64,000 nucleotides of DNA from Candidatus Persebacteraceae bacterium Df01 (GCA_030386295.1 JANQAO010000003.1:174114-238113); one strand, 5' to 3'. Positions 41,001 to 50,923 are shown, numbered from the stretch's first letter. Numbers and translations are program-made. The notes: generated by a model not told the origin, from the letters alone.

Positions 41001-42974
41001 TTATTGTCGCTGTAATTCTGGCACATCAAAAAACACATCGTAGCGACCAGAAAGCGATTCCAAATATGCAGCACCACCAACTCCAGCTTGTGGTGGATTA
41101 AGCAATTGGTCAACAACTTCAAAATCTTCTTCTTGCGGTTCATTCTCTATAACGTTATTAATACGAAAAATGCGCACATAGTTGGCGGCGGCAACAAAGG
41201 CGTATGATGGCATTCCACCACTTAAATCGGCAATAAAAATCTGATTTACTGCGTCATCATCAATTTCTTCAGCTATCTTTAAAACCTCCTCACCAGCTTC
41301 ATGGGAAGTGCTATCTTCCGTTTTGCCAGTACCATCATTATTAGAATCGCCACCACCACCGGTCGCCGATTTAGTGCCTTCATCGCTCGCATCCTTACTG
41401 GTTTTCTCTGCATCAGTAGTTTCATCGGTGAGACTGAGTGTGTAAGGTCCACGCCAAAGCAATTCTGCTGGCAAATCATATTCGCCACGGCTTTCTTTGT
41501 CTGCTTGTATCATTGTAATTTTTTGCCGAGCGCGCAAAATGCCCAAAATTTCATCGCCTACTTCCGCCAGCGATTTAACGCGTCCCTCTTGATACCGCAG
41601 CACGCGCGCTATTAGGTATAAATTATCATTAACAGCCACGGCAGGGCTAGCCTCACCACTAGTAAGAACTTCTTCTACAAATATTTGATCTAATAAGTTT
41701 TCATCAGTAAATGGAGAAGGATTGCTCTTTACTCCACGAGCAATGGTGGTAACTGTTTGTACGGAACTTCTCGCCGCCACCGCCACTGACAACAACGAAC
41801 CGACATTCAAATAAGAAATATCTTGAAGACGGTCAATTTCATTCAAAAAATCATTTTCTGCCGCAAAACGCCGCGCAATTTTTTCTACATCCTCGCGCAC
41901 TACTTCCAACGGTGGTACGGTGGCAGAAGACGATCCCATTTTTAAGATACTAAACCCATCATCTAGTACTACGGGAGCACTGACTTCGTTAGCAGATAGC
42001 GTGAATAGCACCGTTTCCATAGCTTCCGGTAAGTCACCCCGTACAACCACGCCTAAATCGCCGCCATTAATGGCACTGCCGGTATCATCGGAATATTTCG
42101 CCGCTAAAGCGGCAAAATTATCGGGCGATTGTTTTGCTTCAGTAGCGACTTCGGTAGCACGTTGAGAAGCTTCTTCATCAGTGCCAGAAATATAAATGTG
42201 ACTGGCGGTGCGCTGTTCGTCAGCATTTTGTTTTTCAACAAACTCTTCGTACGCTAACTCAACATCTTCATCATCAGGAACATACTCGGCAGCAAAATCA
42301 TCCAAAGAAATCAATACATACTCAAAATCTGCCTCTTCTTGTATTTGGTATTCATCGCGATTGGCATTGTAATAACGAGCAATATTTTGCTCATCAATAT
42401 TAAACGCCGTGGTGAGTTTAAGGGTTGCTTCTTCAACAATCCGATTTTGCCGGCGAAAAGCGGCGAGCTCTTCTTCTATCGGTATTACCGAAAAAGGATC
42501 CATCGCGCGTAACAATGGGCGCCGGTTGAGCGAAATACGAACTTGGTTTTGCAACCGTCGGACATCACTGACATAATCATTAAGAAGTGCTAAGGAAAAA
42601 TTTCCATCTTCGTCTTGAAAATCTTCCATTTGGCGAATTTCTTCAGCTACTGCCTCATCTGGAGCATATAGTTTTTTGTCGTCCGCAGAAGCGCGCATGA
42701 GATACTCTGATAATAGGCGGTTTTGTGTTTCCGACAATATTTGTTGAGACAAATCGTCAGGAATTTCCTCTAAATCGTAATTTTGCCGGTAATATTCTTC
42801 CAATCTTTGGTATGTGTTAAAAAATTCCCCGCGTGAAATTTCTAATGAGCCAACACCACCTATTACGGAATCTAAGCCACCAATCAGTGAGCCGCCAGCG
42901 AACATCAGCGGCAGTGAAGAAACAACAATCAACAATCGTCGTAAAGAAGGAAATCGGCGAAAGAAAGAAAACAT
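41001..42974 (-). CDS. ppiD: Periplasmic folding chaperone, PpiD-like
   Basis: This 657-residue protein has one N-terminal membrane anchor (LRRLLIVVSSLPLMFAGGSL), a SurA-N-like helical region and a parvulin-type domain at about residues 255-360 (ASHIYISGTDEEA; FAALAAKYSDDTGSAINGGD; VSAPVVLDDGFSILKM). A low-complexity acidic/Gly stretch lies at about 520-560 (TGGGGDSNNDGTG). PpiD helps outer-membrane proteins leave the Sec channel. It is next to hupB, as in many proteobacteria, with tRNA-Asp between. Confidence 0.88.
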   Translation of the reverse strand: MFSFFRRFPSLRRLLIVVSSLPLMFAGGSLIGGLDSVIGGVGSLEISRGEFFNTYQRLEEYYRQNYDLEEIPDDLSQQILSETQNRLLSEYLMRASADDKKLYAPDEAVAEEIRQMEDFQDEDGNFSLALLNDYVSDVRRLQNQVRISLNRRPLLRAMDPFSVIPIEEELAAFRRQNRIVEEATLKLTTAFNIDEQNIARYYNANRDEYQIQEEADFEYVLISLDDFAAEYVPDDEDVELAYEEFVEKQNADEQRTASHIYISGTDEEASQRATEVATEAKQSPDNFAALAAKYSDDTGSAINGGDLGVVVRGDLPEAMETVLFTLSANEVSAPVVLDDGFSILKMGSSSATVPPLEVVREDVEKIARRFAAENDFLNEIDRLQDISYLNVGSLLSVAVAARSSVQTVTTIARGVKSNPSPFTDENLLDQIFVEEVLTSGEASPAVAVNDNLYLIARVLRYQEGRVKSLAEVGDEILGILRARQKITMIQADKESRGEYDLPAELLWRGPYTLSLTDETTDAEKTSKDASDEGTKSATGGGGDSNNDGTGKTEDSTSHEAGEEVLKIAEEIDDDAVNQIFIADLSGGMPSYAFVAAANYVRIFRINNVIENEPQEEDFEVVDQLLNPPQAGVGGAAYLESLSGRYDVFFDVPELQRQ

Positions 42975-43021
42975 TATAAAAAATGAATTAGTGTTACTGC
43001 GCGATTTCTGTATTGAAAATA

Positions 43022-43098
43022 TGGCGGAGTGGACGGGATTCGAACCCGCGACCCCCGGCGTGACAGGCCGATATTCTAACCATCTGAACTACCACTCC
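43022..43098 (-). tRNA. tRNA-Asp (GTC)
   Basis: The 77-base gene reads leftward. Acceptor arms are GGAGTGG and CCACTCC, with discriminator G and an encoded CCA (43024-43022). The anticodon stem GGCCT(GTC)A places GUC in the loop, and the T arm is GCGGGTTCGAATCCCGT. It closely resembles proteobacterial tRNA-Asp. Confidence 0.96.
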
Positions 43099-43157
43099 GC
43101 GTTTATGAATCTCGACCGTGCTTTTTACAGCGTCGGACGAAATACAAATTATATTTA

Positions 43158-43433
43158 TTACTTATTAACTGTGTCCTTAAGAGTTTTTCCGGGACGAAAA
43201 CGCGGTGCTATCGAAGCTTTAATTTTCAGCTCTTCGCCGGTCTGCGGATTGCGCCCTTTACGTGCTTTACGTTTTTGCACGTCAAAAGTACCGAAGCCAA
43301 CGATTGCTACAGGTTTCTTTTTGCGCAAAGAAGTGCTGATAAGGTCAATAAACGCGCTTAATGCTCGTCCGGCATCAGCTTTGCTAAGCCCCGCATCCGT
43401 GGCTATTTTTTCAATGATTTCACTTTTGTTCAT
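43158..43433 (-). CDS. hupB: Histone-like protein HU
   Basis: This is a 91-residue protein from ATG 43433 with AAAGGAGAG before it. NKSEIIEKIATDAGLSKADA, GFGTFDVQKRKARKGRNPQT and FRPGKTLKDTVNK are the HU signatures, including the DNA-embracing arm. It bends and compacts DNA. Notably, HU is also a Mu transposition cofactor, so the host supplies it to the resident prophage. Confidence 0.96.
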   Translation of the reverse strand: MNKSEIIEKIATDAGLSKADAGRALSAFIDLISTSLRKKKPVAIVGFGTFDVQKRKARKGRNPQTGEELKIKASIAPRFRPGKTLKDTVNK

Positions 43434-43556
43434 AAGTCTCTCCTTTGAGTGGTAGATAAATAAATACCGTATCATGCGGCATGTAGGTGATTATATTATT
43501 AAAAATCTATACAAACCACAGCTATTGTGCGTGATTTGGATAAAAAAATTAAATAA

Positions 43557-44948
43557 TCACAATAAAAATATCGCACCTAGACTAAGAAAAACAAAAAACC
43601 CTAGTGTATCCACTACGCTAGTAAGCACTACTGAGGCACCTAAGGCTGGGTCTTTACCAATTCTTTTCATCAATAGTGGGAAGAAAAATCCGGTAACTGC
43701 GGCAGCAAAGAAAGAAAATATCATTGCCACTACTAATACCAACGCCAAATCCAGCCGCTCATACAGCAAATACGCAAAACAACCGACTAATCCGCCCCAC
43801 ACCAAACCATTAATAAGACTTAGCGCTATTTCGCCCCACACGACGGCGCGCCAATTAGTTCGATCAATCTGCTCCAGTGCTAATGCCCGGACAGTAAGTG
43901 TTGCTGTTTGATTGCCCACATTGCCACTCATGCCAGCAACAATCGGCATGAGCGATGCCAGTGCCACGACATTGACAATTGTTGACTCAAACAGCCCCAC
44001 CACACGTGAGATAAAAAAAGCGGCCACTAAATTAACCAGCAGCCAACGCCAACGATTCGTAAAACGGCGCGGTAATGAAGCAAACAAATCTTCCTCTTCC
44101 GTCACGCCAGCGCTATTGAGCAACCCCAACTCGCGATTTTTTTGTAGATGATCCAAAATTTCATCAATAGTCAATCGCCCTACAATCTGATGTGTGTCAG
44201 TAAGCACCGGTGCGGAAATCAGATCATAACGCTCAAAAGCGCTAGCTGCTTTTTCAATACTTTCTTCGGTACGAAAAAAATGTAAATCTTCCGTTACCAT
44301 AATTTCACGTGCCAATGACGTTGGTGGATACAGTAGTAACCGCTTGAGCGGCAGTACGCCAACCAACCGCGAAAGGGTATCCACAACAAACAACTTGTCA
44401 CAGTGGCTGGGAAGTTCACCTCGCTTGCGTAATCGGTTACATAAATCGTCAACCGTATCTGTCTCATCTGCGATAACAGAATCAAAACCCATTAGCGCAC
44501 CAACTGTGTCATCGGCAAAAGCCAAACTGGTGCGCAGTTCAATATTGTTGACCAAGCCAGCTCGTCTGATAAGACGACCGCTCAACTCTGGACTGATATC
44601 ACGCAATAGACTGGCGACATCATCCCCCGTCATTTGCTGCATTAATTCAGCAGTTTGTTCCTCAGGAATTTGAGGAAGCAAATCTTGCAGAACTCGTTCC
44701 GATAATTCCAATAGCACATCGCTTTTAAGCGTCATTGGTAGACGCTCCCACAAAGTCAACCGTTCATTGCGCGGGATTGTCTCCATCACGTCGGCAATAT
44801 CCGCCTCGTGCACGGCGGACAACATGCTGTCTAACCGTTGACTACTATCATTATTTTCGACGTCACGCAGCTGCTCTAACAACAGAAGCAGTTGTCGCTT
44901 AGGCTTAGGTGCGGAAAGTGTGGAGGAAGAAGTTTGCATTGATGACAT
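43557..44948 (-). CDS. mgtE: Magnesium transporter MgtE
   Basis: This is a 463-residue protein (ATG 44948; 44939 possible). An N-terminal superhelical MgtE_N domain (VHEADIADVMETIPRNERLT; MTGDDVASLLRDISPELSGR) is followed by two CBS domains (about 145-265; MVTEDLHFFRTEESIEKAAS). Five membrane spans follow, with SLMPIVAGMSGNVGNQTATL and LALEQI in the pore region. It is a magnesium-gated channel. It is divergent from rpsF. Confidence 0.93.
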   Translation of the reverse strand: MSSMQTSSSTLSAPKPKRQLLLLLEQLRDVENNDSSQRLDSMLSAVHEADIADVMETIPRNERLTLWERLPMTLKSDVLLELSERVLQDLLPQIPEEQTAELMQQMTGDDVASLLRDISPELSGRLIRRAGLVNNIELRTSLAFADDTVGALMGFDSVIADETDTVDDLCNRLRKRGELPSHCDKLFVVDTLSRLVGVLPLKRLLLYPPTSLAREIMVTEDLHFFRTEESIEKAASAFERYDLISAPVLTDTHQIVGRLTIDEILDHLQKNRELGLLNSAGVTEEEDLFASLPRRFTNRWRWLLVNLVAAFFISRVVGLFESTIVNVVALASLMPIVAGMSGNVGNQTATLTVRALALEQIDRTNWRAVVWGEIALSLINGLVWGGLVGCFAYLLYERLDLALVLVVAMIFSFFAAAVTGFFFPLLMKRIGKDPALGASVVLTSVVDTLGFFVFLSLGAIFLL

Positions 44949-45042
44949 AAAAAAATATATAATTTTAATTCTACGCTTCTTGCCGCTTGCACATAATTTT
45001 TGTCGTAGGCGGCCATAACTCAGACCGAAAGGAGCCAAATAG

Positions 45043-45549
45043 ATGCGCCATTACGAAATTGTCGCCGTTGTACACCCCGATCAACAGGGGCGGATGTCGG
45101 CAATGATTGATTTATACAAAAAAATTGTCGTTGACGGCGGCGGCACTCTTCATCGCTTTGAAGACTGGGGACGCCGTTCGCTATCCTATCCTATCCAAAG
45201 CCAACACAAAGCGCAATATCTTTTGATGAATATTGAGTGTGATGGCAGCACATTAGAAAAACTACGAGAAACTTTTCGTTTTAGTGATTCTATTTTGCGT
45301 TCTTTGGTGATACGAAGAGAAGAAGCCGTCACTGAGCCGTCTCCCATGATGAAGGCACTTGACAGTAAAGAAAACAACAAAAATGGCAAAGGAAGCGGAG
45401 ATGGCAGACAGGAAAATAATGTCTCCGGTGATAAATTCAGCAAGCCTGATGCTCAGGGAAGCGACTCGCCGGTTCACTCTTCTGCCGAATCACAAAAATC
45501 AAATCAACCCGAAGATTCGATTCCTCCAGAAAAAGGAACTAAATCATGA
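45043..45549 (+). CDS. rpsF: Ribosomal protein bS6 with long C-terminal tail
   Basis: This is a 168-residue protein. The first 100 residues are bS6 ([39 protein letters not shown]). The next 65 are a polar, low-complexity tail ([31 protein letters not shown]) much longer than the Glu tail of the E. coli protein. A good ribosome site (AAAGGAG) precedes the start. It is the first gene of a six-gene ribosomal/pyrH run. Confidence 0.95.
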   Translation: MRHYEIVAVVHPDQQGRMSAMIDLYKKIVVDGGGTLHRFEDWGRRSLSYPIQSQHKAQYLLMNIECDGSTLEKLRETFRFSDSILRSLVIRREEAVTEPSPMMKALDSKENNKNGKGSGDGRQENNVSGDKFSKPDAQGSDSPVHSSAESQKSNQPEDSIPPEKGTKS

Positions 45550-45848
45550 GCCGTACCTTTCAGAATCGTCCCTTTCGCAAACGTAAAAAAACCGCTCAGT
45601 CCATGCAACGAGCGATGTTTCGAAAACCTCCGTCATGCCCTTTGTTATCGGCAGGCATCACTCAAGTTGACTACAAAGACATTGATTTGCTTTCTCGTCA
45701 CATTACCGAAGAAGCGCGCATCCAACCGTCTGCTTACAGCAATGTCTGCGCAAAAATGCAGCGCCAACTCAAACGAGCGATTAAGCAGGCACGCTTTCTA
45801 TCTTTGCTACCCTATTCACGCTCACACACCTTGAGGCGCGACAAATGA
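45546..45848 (+). CDS. rpsR: Ribosomal protein bS18
   Basis: This 100-residue protein is somewhat longer than the usual 75. The core is [20 protein letters not shown], then [20 protein letters not shown] and [10 protein letters not shown]. It binds bS6 on the 30S platform. It overlaps rpsF and rplI by four bases (ATGA) on each side. No priB gene lies between rpsF and rpsR. Confidence 0.95.
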   Translation: MSRTFQNRPFRKRKKTAQSMQRAMFRKPPSCPLLSAGITQVDYKDIDLLSRHITEEARIQPSAYSNVCAKMQRQLKRAIKQARFLSLLPYSRSHTLRRDK

Positions 45849-46324
45849 ACATTATTTTATTAGAAAGCGTTACCGGTCTTGGTATGTTGGGTGATATTGC
45901 TAATGTGCGCCCTGGCTATGCTCGCAATTATTTACTTCCACAAGGCAAAGCCGAACGTGCCACCAAAGAAGCTATTGCTACATTTGAAAGCCGTCGTAGT
46001 GAGTTAGAGAAACGCCAGGCTAACCTCGCTTCGGCAATGAAAACTGCAGGCAATGCCTTAAATCGCTATCTACTCCAAATGACTGCCCGTGCTGGCCCGG
46101 ATGGAAATTTGTACGGTTCTATCACTGCCGCCGCCATTGCTACTCAGTTGAACGCGCAAAAAATTGCCGAAAATATTGAAATTCGGCGTGGCCAAATCAC
46201 ACTTCCGAATGGCAACCTTAAAGAAATTGGCAATCACGAAATTACCGTAACTTTACATCCAGATGTCGTTGCTAATATTACTGTGTCGGTACTTGCCGGC
46301 AGTGCCGACGGGAAAAACGAATGA
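45845..46324 (+). CDS. rplI: Ribosomal protein bL9
   Basis: This is a 159-residue protein. [20 protein letters not shown] and RPGYARNYLLPQGKAERAT form the N-terminal rRNA-binding domain; a long helix (FESRRSELEKRQANLASAMK) joins it to the C-terminal domain (GNLYGSITAAAIATQLN). Overlaps of four bases tie it to rpsR and rpsB. Confidence 0.96.
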   Translation: MNIILLESVTGLGMLGDIANVRPGYARNYLLPQGKAERATKEAIATFESRRSELEKRQANLASAMKTAGNALNRYLLQMTARAGPDGNLYGSITAAAIATQLNAQKIAENIEIRRGQITLPNGNLKEIGNHEITVTLHPDVVANITVSVLAGSADGKNE

Positions 46325-47070
46325 ACACATCCATCCGAGAACTCATGTTGGCGGGCGGGCACTTTGGCCATCGCACCCGCTTTTGGAACCCAAAAATGGC
46401 GCCTTACATTTACGGCACTTATTACCAAACTCACATTATCAATTTAGATCACACATTATCAGGGTTGGAAAAGGCCAGTGAATTCTTTGGTTCGGTGTCT
46501 TTAGATGGTGGGACTATTTTGTATGTGTGTGCTAAACCAGTAGGCAGCGAAGCTATCATGACACAAGCGCGTGCCGCTAGTATGCCTTATATGTCACAAC
46601 GTTGGCTTGGTGGTATGCTGACCAATTTTAAAACTACTCTTAAATCAGTTGAGCGTCTAAAAAGTGTGGAAGCCGATATTGAAAGTGGTATATTAAAAAC
46701 GCTTACTAAAAAGGAAGGTATCCAATTGTTGTCTACGAAAGACAAACTGGAAAAATCTATCGGTGGTGTGCGTGAAATGAATGAACTGCCTGACGCACTG
46801 TTTATTATTGATGCCGGCTGGCACAAAGGAGCTGTACGTGAGGCTAACTTACTTGGTATTCCTGTGGTGTCAGTAGTAGATACTAATCACTCGCCAGAAG
46901 GTGTTGATTATGTTATTCCCGGCAATGACGACTCAAGGCAAGCTGTAGAAATATACGCTCGTTTGATGTCCGAAGCTATTATCGCCGGACGCGAAGAACG
47001 CACTCGCCAAGTTGCTATAGCCGCAGCGTCTGGAAATGAATCACCTATGGTAGAGGCAAACAACCGATGA
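46321..47070 (+). CDS. rpsB: Ribosomal protein uS2
   Basis: This is a 249-residue protein. IRELMLAGGHFGHRTRFWNP, KMAPYIYGTYYQTHIINLD and PYMSQRWLGGMLTNFKTTL are conserved uS2 stretches, and DALFIIDAGWHKGAVREANL with GIPVVSVVDTNHSPEGVDYV completes the fold. It starts within the end of rplI (ATGA), so no separate promoter region exists here, unlike the usual independent rpsB-tsf operon. Confidence 0.96.
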   Translation: MNTSIRELMLAGGHFGHRTRFWNPKMAPYIYGTYYQTHIINLDHTLSGLEKASEFFGSVSLDGGTILYVCAKPVGSEAIMTQARAASMPYMSQRWLGGMLTNFKTTLKSVERLKSVEADIESGILKTLTKKEGIQLLSTKDKLEKSIGGVREMNELPDALFIIDAGWHKGAVREANLLGIPVVSVVDTNHSPEGVDYVIPGNDDSRQAVEIYARLMSEAIIAGREERTRQVAIAAASGNESPMVEANNR

Positions 47071-47879
47071 CAATTACCGCCTCTATGGTCAAAAATTTGC
47101 GCGAAACTACTGGGCTCGGCATGATGGAATGCAAAAAAGCATTGACGGAGTGCGACGGTGATTTTGATAAAGCGACAGATTTGCTACGAGTTAGAAGCGG
47201 TGCCAAGGCAGAACGAGTTTCTGGTAGAACAGCGGCCGAAGGGCGTATTGCGGTATCTGTTGGCAATGGTATTGCTGCGCTGGCAGAAGTTAACTGCGAA
47301 ACTGATTTTGTCGCCCGCGATGATGATTTTCGTGCTTTCTGTCAGCAATTGGCTGACGCAGCAGCAGCGGGAAATAACGTAGAAAAATTGATTCTAGCTG
47401 ATGACCGTGACGCAGATACGGCACGGCAAGAGCTAATTATGAAAATTGGCGAAAACGTAATTATTGGTCGCGTTGCCACTCTACCTATTAGCGAATCTGT
47501 CGCCCATTATTTGCATACTGGTGACAAAATTGCCGCGATGCTAACTTATGAAGGTGGCAATGCAGCAGCAGCTACTGCTCGCGACATCTGCATGCATATC
47601 GCCGCCATGCGTCCGAAGTATTTAAGCCCTGACGATGTGCCATCAGCCGACGTAGAGAAAGAGCGCACTATTTTTATTGCTCAGGCTGCCGAATCCGGCA
47701 AGCCACCAGAAGTAGCTCAAAAAATAGTTGAAGGAAAATTAAATAAACATTTTTCTGAACTTACGCTACTCAAACAATCGTTTGTCAAAGATGGTGATAA
47801 AACCGTACAACAAGTTTTAGATGAGGCTGGCATACACGCCTCTGGTTTTCGTTTGTTGGCAGTAGGTAGCGACTCTTAA
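47067..47879 (+). CDS. tsf: Elongation factor Ts
   Basis: This is a 270-residue protein. ITASMVKNLRETTGLGMMEC, KKALTECDGDFDKATDLLR, AALAEVNCETDFVARDDDFR and LLKQSFVKDGDKTVQQVL are the family signatures; TDFVA contains the residues that reach into EF-Tu. It exchanges GDP for GTP on EF-Tu. It overlaps rpsB by four bases. Confidence 0.97.
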   Translation: MTITASMVKNLRETTGLGMMECKKALTECDGDFDKATDLLRVRSGAKAERVSGRTAAEGRIAVSVGNGIAALAEVNCETDFVARDDDFRAFCQQLADAAAAGNNVEKLILADDRDADTARQELIMKIGENVIIGRVATLPISESVAHYLHTGDKIAAMLTYEGGNAAAATARDICMHIAAMRPKYLSPDDVPSADVEKERTIFIAQAAESGKPPEVAQKIVEGKLNKHFSELTLLKQSFVKDGDKTVQQVLDEAGIHASGFRLLAVGSDS

Positions 47880-47885
47880 TATTTC

Positions 47886-48608
47886 ATGAGGAATGCCGCC
47901 GATTATCGCCGCATTCTTCTAAAAATTAGTGGAGAGGCGTTAAACGGCGGTTCCAATTTTTGCTTTAATTCCCAAGTACTCAGCTATTTAGCCGACGAAG
48001 TTGCTGCCGCACTTGCGATGAAAAAGCAGGTAGCAATAGTTGTCGGTGGCGGCAATATTGTGCGCGGTGAAATGTTGTCATCAGACATGGGTGTGGATAG
48101 AGTAACCGCTGATTACATGGGCATGTTAGCAACTGTTATCAATGGCAAAGCACTACAGTCAGCACTTAACGCTGCCGGCATAGACACCCGCTTACAGTCA
48201 GCACTTAACATGGAACAAGTCGTAGCACCCTATATTCGAGAAAAAGCGGTACGACATTTAGAAAATGGGCAAGTCGTAATTTTTGCAGGTGGCACCGGCA
48301 ATCCATTTTTTTCCACTGACACAGCAGCGGCGTTACGTGCTTCCGAAATTGGTGCAAATGCCCTGCTCAAAGCAACAAACGTAGACGGCGTATACTCCAG
48401 CGATCCAGCAAAAAACGCCGATGCCAAGCGCTACGATACTTTACCAATGAACGACGCCATTAACCAGCAATTACGAGTGATGGATGCTACGGCACTAGCG
48501 TTATGCCGCGAAAGAAAACTGCCAGTACACGTGTTCAAGCTTACTACTCCCGGCACGTTAGCCGCCATTCTTAAAGGCCAGGATGAAGGAACTTTACTGA
48601 CTTGTTAA
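47886..48608 (+). CDS. pyrH: UMP kinase
   Basis: This is a 240-residue protein. RILLKISGEALNGGSNFCF, QVAIVVGGGNIVRGEMLSS, ADYMGMLATVINGKALQSAL and VVIFAGGTGNPFFSTDTAAA match bacterial PyrH; LKATNVDGVYSSDPAKN binds UMP. It makes UDP for RNA, DNA and wall precursors. It lies six bases after tsf. The usual next gene, frr, is missing; a cation efflux gene follows. Confidence 0.97.
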   Translation: MRNAADYRRILLKISGEALNGGSNFCFNSQVLSYLADEVAAALAMKKQVAIVVGGGNIVRGEMLSSDMGVDRVTADYMGMLATVINGKALQSALNAAGIDTRLQSALNMEQVVAPYIREKAVRHLENGQVVIFAGGTGNPFFSTDTAAALRASEIGANALLKATNVDGVYSSDPAKNADAKRYDTLPMNDAINQQLRVMDATALALCRERKLPVHVFKLTTPGTLAAILKGQDEGTLLTC

Positions 48609-48651
48609 CAATTTTTTTTCGTCCGTTACGGCTTTCCACAACAACAATCGC

Positions 48652-49617
48652 GTGCCAGCACAGAAAAAATTAACCCACAACGATTTTTCCTCAGGCACGC
48701 ACAATACGCGCCGCACTCGCGATTTATTTTTTGCTATGTACCTGTCGCTAGCGGCAGGCGCACTGATATTCGCCATTAAAATACATGCTTATTACATTAC
48801 CAATTCGGCAGCGATTTTGTCCGATGCAGCTGAATCGGTTGTTCATTTACTTGCTGTTGGTTTTGCTGCATACAGCTTGTGGCTTTCACAAAAACCTGCA
48901 GATCGCGGGCATTTATACGGTCACGACCGCATAAACTTTTTTTCCGCTGGATTTGAGGGGGCGATGATTATTATTGCTGCCTTGTTTATCTTTTACGAAT
49001 CATTAAAAAAATTGTTGTACGGTGGAAGCATCACGCACATTGAATATGGTGCTGGCTATATCGCTTTAGCGGCGCTCATAAATGGTGGACTGGGATTATT
49101 TATTTTGCGCCGAGGACAACGCTTGCACTCTATCGTTCTAGAAGCTAATGGGCGGCACGTGTTGACGGATTGTTTTACAAGTATTGGTGTTTTGGTCGGA
49201 CTGTTACTCACAAAAACCACTGGATGGTTGCTATTTGATCCGCTACTAGCGCTTGTTATCGCACTACATATTTTGTGGTCAGGCGCCGGATTAATTCGCC
49301 GTTCGGTGGGCGGGTTGATGGATAGCGCCGACCCTCAGGTAGATGTTACGCTACGCCAGATTTTGGGTACGGAAACGCAAAAACATGGTATTTCCTATCA
49401 TTTTTTGCGCCATCGAAATGCCGGAAACCGCCTTATCATTGACTTTCATTTGCAATTTGACAACACCACAGTCATCGCCGTCGCCCACCGCCAAGCGACA
49501 GAAATAGAGCAAGAAATTTGTCGCGCTTTTGATATGCCTGCCGAAGTCACGAGTCACTTTGAGCCGGTAGATGGTCACGATGAGGCGCACAAACCGCCAC
49601 AAACGCAGCCAAAGTAA
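48652..49617 (+). CDS. Cation diffusion facilitator (FieF/YiiP-like)
   Basis: This is a 321-residue protein. The chosen start is GTG 48652; no ATG lies before the first span. Six spans are seen, with a metal site AAILSDAAESVVHLLAVGF (D-x-x-E rather than the commoner D-x-x-x-D) and GRHVLTDCFTSIGVLVG (H-x-x-x-D). GHLYGHDRINFFSAG is typical. The C-terminal domain has His-rich strands (SYHFLRHRNAG; LIIDFHLQFD). It exports zinc, iron or another divalent ion; which one cannot be told. Confidence 0.88.
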   Translation: MPAQKKLTHNDFSSGTHNTRRTRDLFFAMYLSLAAGALIFAIKIHAYYITNSAAILSDAAESVVHLLAVGFAAYSLWLSQKPADRGHLYGHDRINFFSAGFEGAMIIIAALFIFYESLKKLLYGGSITHIEYGAGYIALAALINGGLGLFILRRGQRLHSIVLEANGRHVLTDCFTSIGVLVGLLLTKTTGWLLFDPLLALVIALHILWSGAGLIRRSVGGLMDSADPQVDVTLRQILGTETQKHGISYHFLRHRNAGNRLIIDFHLQFDNTTVIAVAHRQATEIEQEICRAFDMPAEVTSHFEPVDGHDEAHKPPQTQPK

Positions 49618-49663
49618 GTACATAAAGCTTTTAGGGCAAGTTAAATATTAATCAGATACGATT

Positions 49664-50857
49664 TTAAGCCAAGGCGTTTCCGATTCTTTCTACCGCCTGC
49701 TCCAATAAATTATCCGCTGTAGCAAAAGAAAGTCTAAAGCAATTTTCGCAACCAAACGCCGAACCTGGCACCATTGCGACACCCGCATTTTCTAGTAAAT
49801 AATCACAAAATGCTAAATCCGTCTGCGCACTAATGCGCCCTGCCTCATACAATTTAGTAATGGCGGCTTCGGCGCTAGCAAAGGCGTAAAAAGCTCCTTC
49901 TATAGGTGGAAAATCCACACAGTCGATAGCATTAAGTTTTTCACTAACCATACTCCGTCGGCGCGCAAAGGCTTCCAACATCGGTTCCACGCAATCGGTA
50001 CCGGCCTCAATCGCCGCTTGCGCAGCCGCTTGAGCGATGGAGCACGGATTAGAAGTTCCTTGCGATTGAATTTTTGTCATTGCCTTAATGAGGTATTCGG
50101 GACCAGCAGCATAACCAATTCGCCAGCCAGTCATGGCATAAGCTTTGGACACGCCATTAATGATAACCGTGCGGCCAGCCAAGTCTGGACAAGCGTTTAG
50201 AATATTGTGAAAAGGACGTCCTTCATAGCGAATATGTTCATAAATATCATCGCTGGCGATAACGACATCTGGAAAATCACGTAATACCGCACCCAAGGCA
50301 GCTAGTTCTACCTTATCGTAAAGCACACCGGAAGGGTTGGAAGGACTATTGAGCAGGAGCATTTTAGTCTTATTATTAAGAACGGAAGCAAGCTGCTGCG
50401 GTGTGATTTTTGTATGCGGCGAGTCGGAAGAAATGGCAACCGGCGTGGCATCTGCCAAAAGTGCCATGTCAGGATACGACACCCAATACGGAGCAAAGAA
50501 AACCGCTTCATCTCCAGTATTCAGCACTGCCATCATTAGGTTATAAATGCTTTGTTTTGCGCCAGTGGAAACAATGATTTGTGATGGAGCGTAATCAAGT
50601 GTATTTTCTCGCCGAAACTTTTCGGACACTACCGACTTGAGTTCTGAAATACCGCCGACAGCTGTGTATTTGGTTGCGCCAGCTTGCATAGCGGCAATAG
50701 CGGCATCTTTAATATGTTGTGGTGTGTCAAAATCGGGTTCGCCGGAACCAAGATTGATAACATCGCGTCCGGCAGCTTTCATCTCTTGCGCCTTGGTGGA
50801 AATGGCAATGGTGGGAGAAGGTTTAATACGGTCGGCACGCCGAGCAAGGTGAATCAT
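49664..50857 (-). CDS. aspC: Class I aminotransferase, aspartate aminotransferase-like
   Basis: This is a 397-residue PLP enzyme of the type Ib aspartate aminotransferase subgroup. DVINLGSGEPDFDTPQHIKD, STGAKQSIYNLMMAVL, LLLNSPSNPSGVLYDKVEL, IASDDIYEHIRYEG and INGVSKAYAMTGWRIGYAAG (PLP-binding Lys) are in order, with FRLSFATAD near the end. It should move amino groups between aspartate or related amino acids and 2-oxoglutarate. Some members also accept prephenate or alanine. Confidence 0.92.
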   Translation of the reverse strand: MIHLARRADRIKPSPTIAISTKAQEMKAAGRDVINLGSGEPDFDTPQHIKDAAIAAMQAGATKYTAVGGISELKSVVSEKFRRENTLDYAPSQIIVSTGAKQSIYNLMMAVLNTGDEAVFFAPYWVSYPDMALLADATPVAISSDSPHTKITPQQLASVLNNKTKMLLLNSPSNPSGVLYDKVELAALGAVLRDFPDVVIASDDIYEHIRYEGRPFHNILNACPDLAGRTVIINGVSKAYAMTGWRIGYAAGPEYLIKAMTKIQSQGTSNPCSIAQAAAQAAIEAGTDCVEPMLEAFARRRSMVSEKLNAIDCVDFPPIEGAFYAFASAEAAITKLYEAGRISAQTDLAFCDYLLENAGVAMVPGSAFGCENCFRLSFATADNLLEQAVERIGNALA

Positions 50858-50923
50858 AAAGGCTCCTTTTTTACAATTTTTCCGGTACTTATCTGTTTAG
50901 ACTTTCATTAAACTAGCAGAAGG

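Noticed and set aside
41301-41615. Plus-strand frame opposite the low-complexity part of PpiD
   Set aside because: It is explained by the repetitive acidic/Gly codons of PpiD on the other strand.
43022-43098. tRNA-Asp as phage or island attachment site
   Set aside because: No integrase or repeat of the tRNA 3' end is seen nearby; the prophage is a transposer with its end at 29148.
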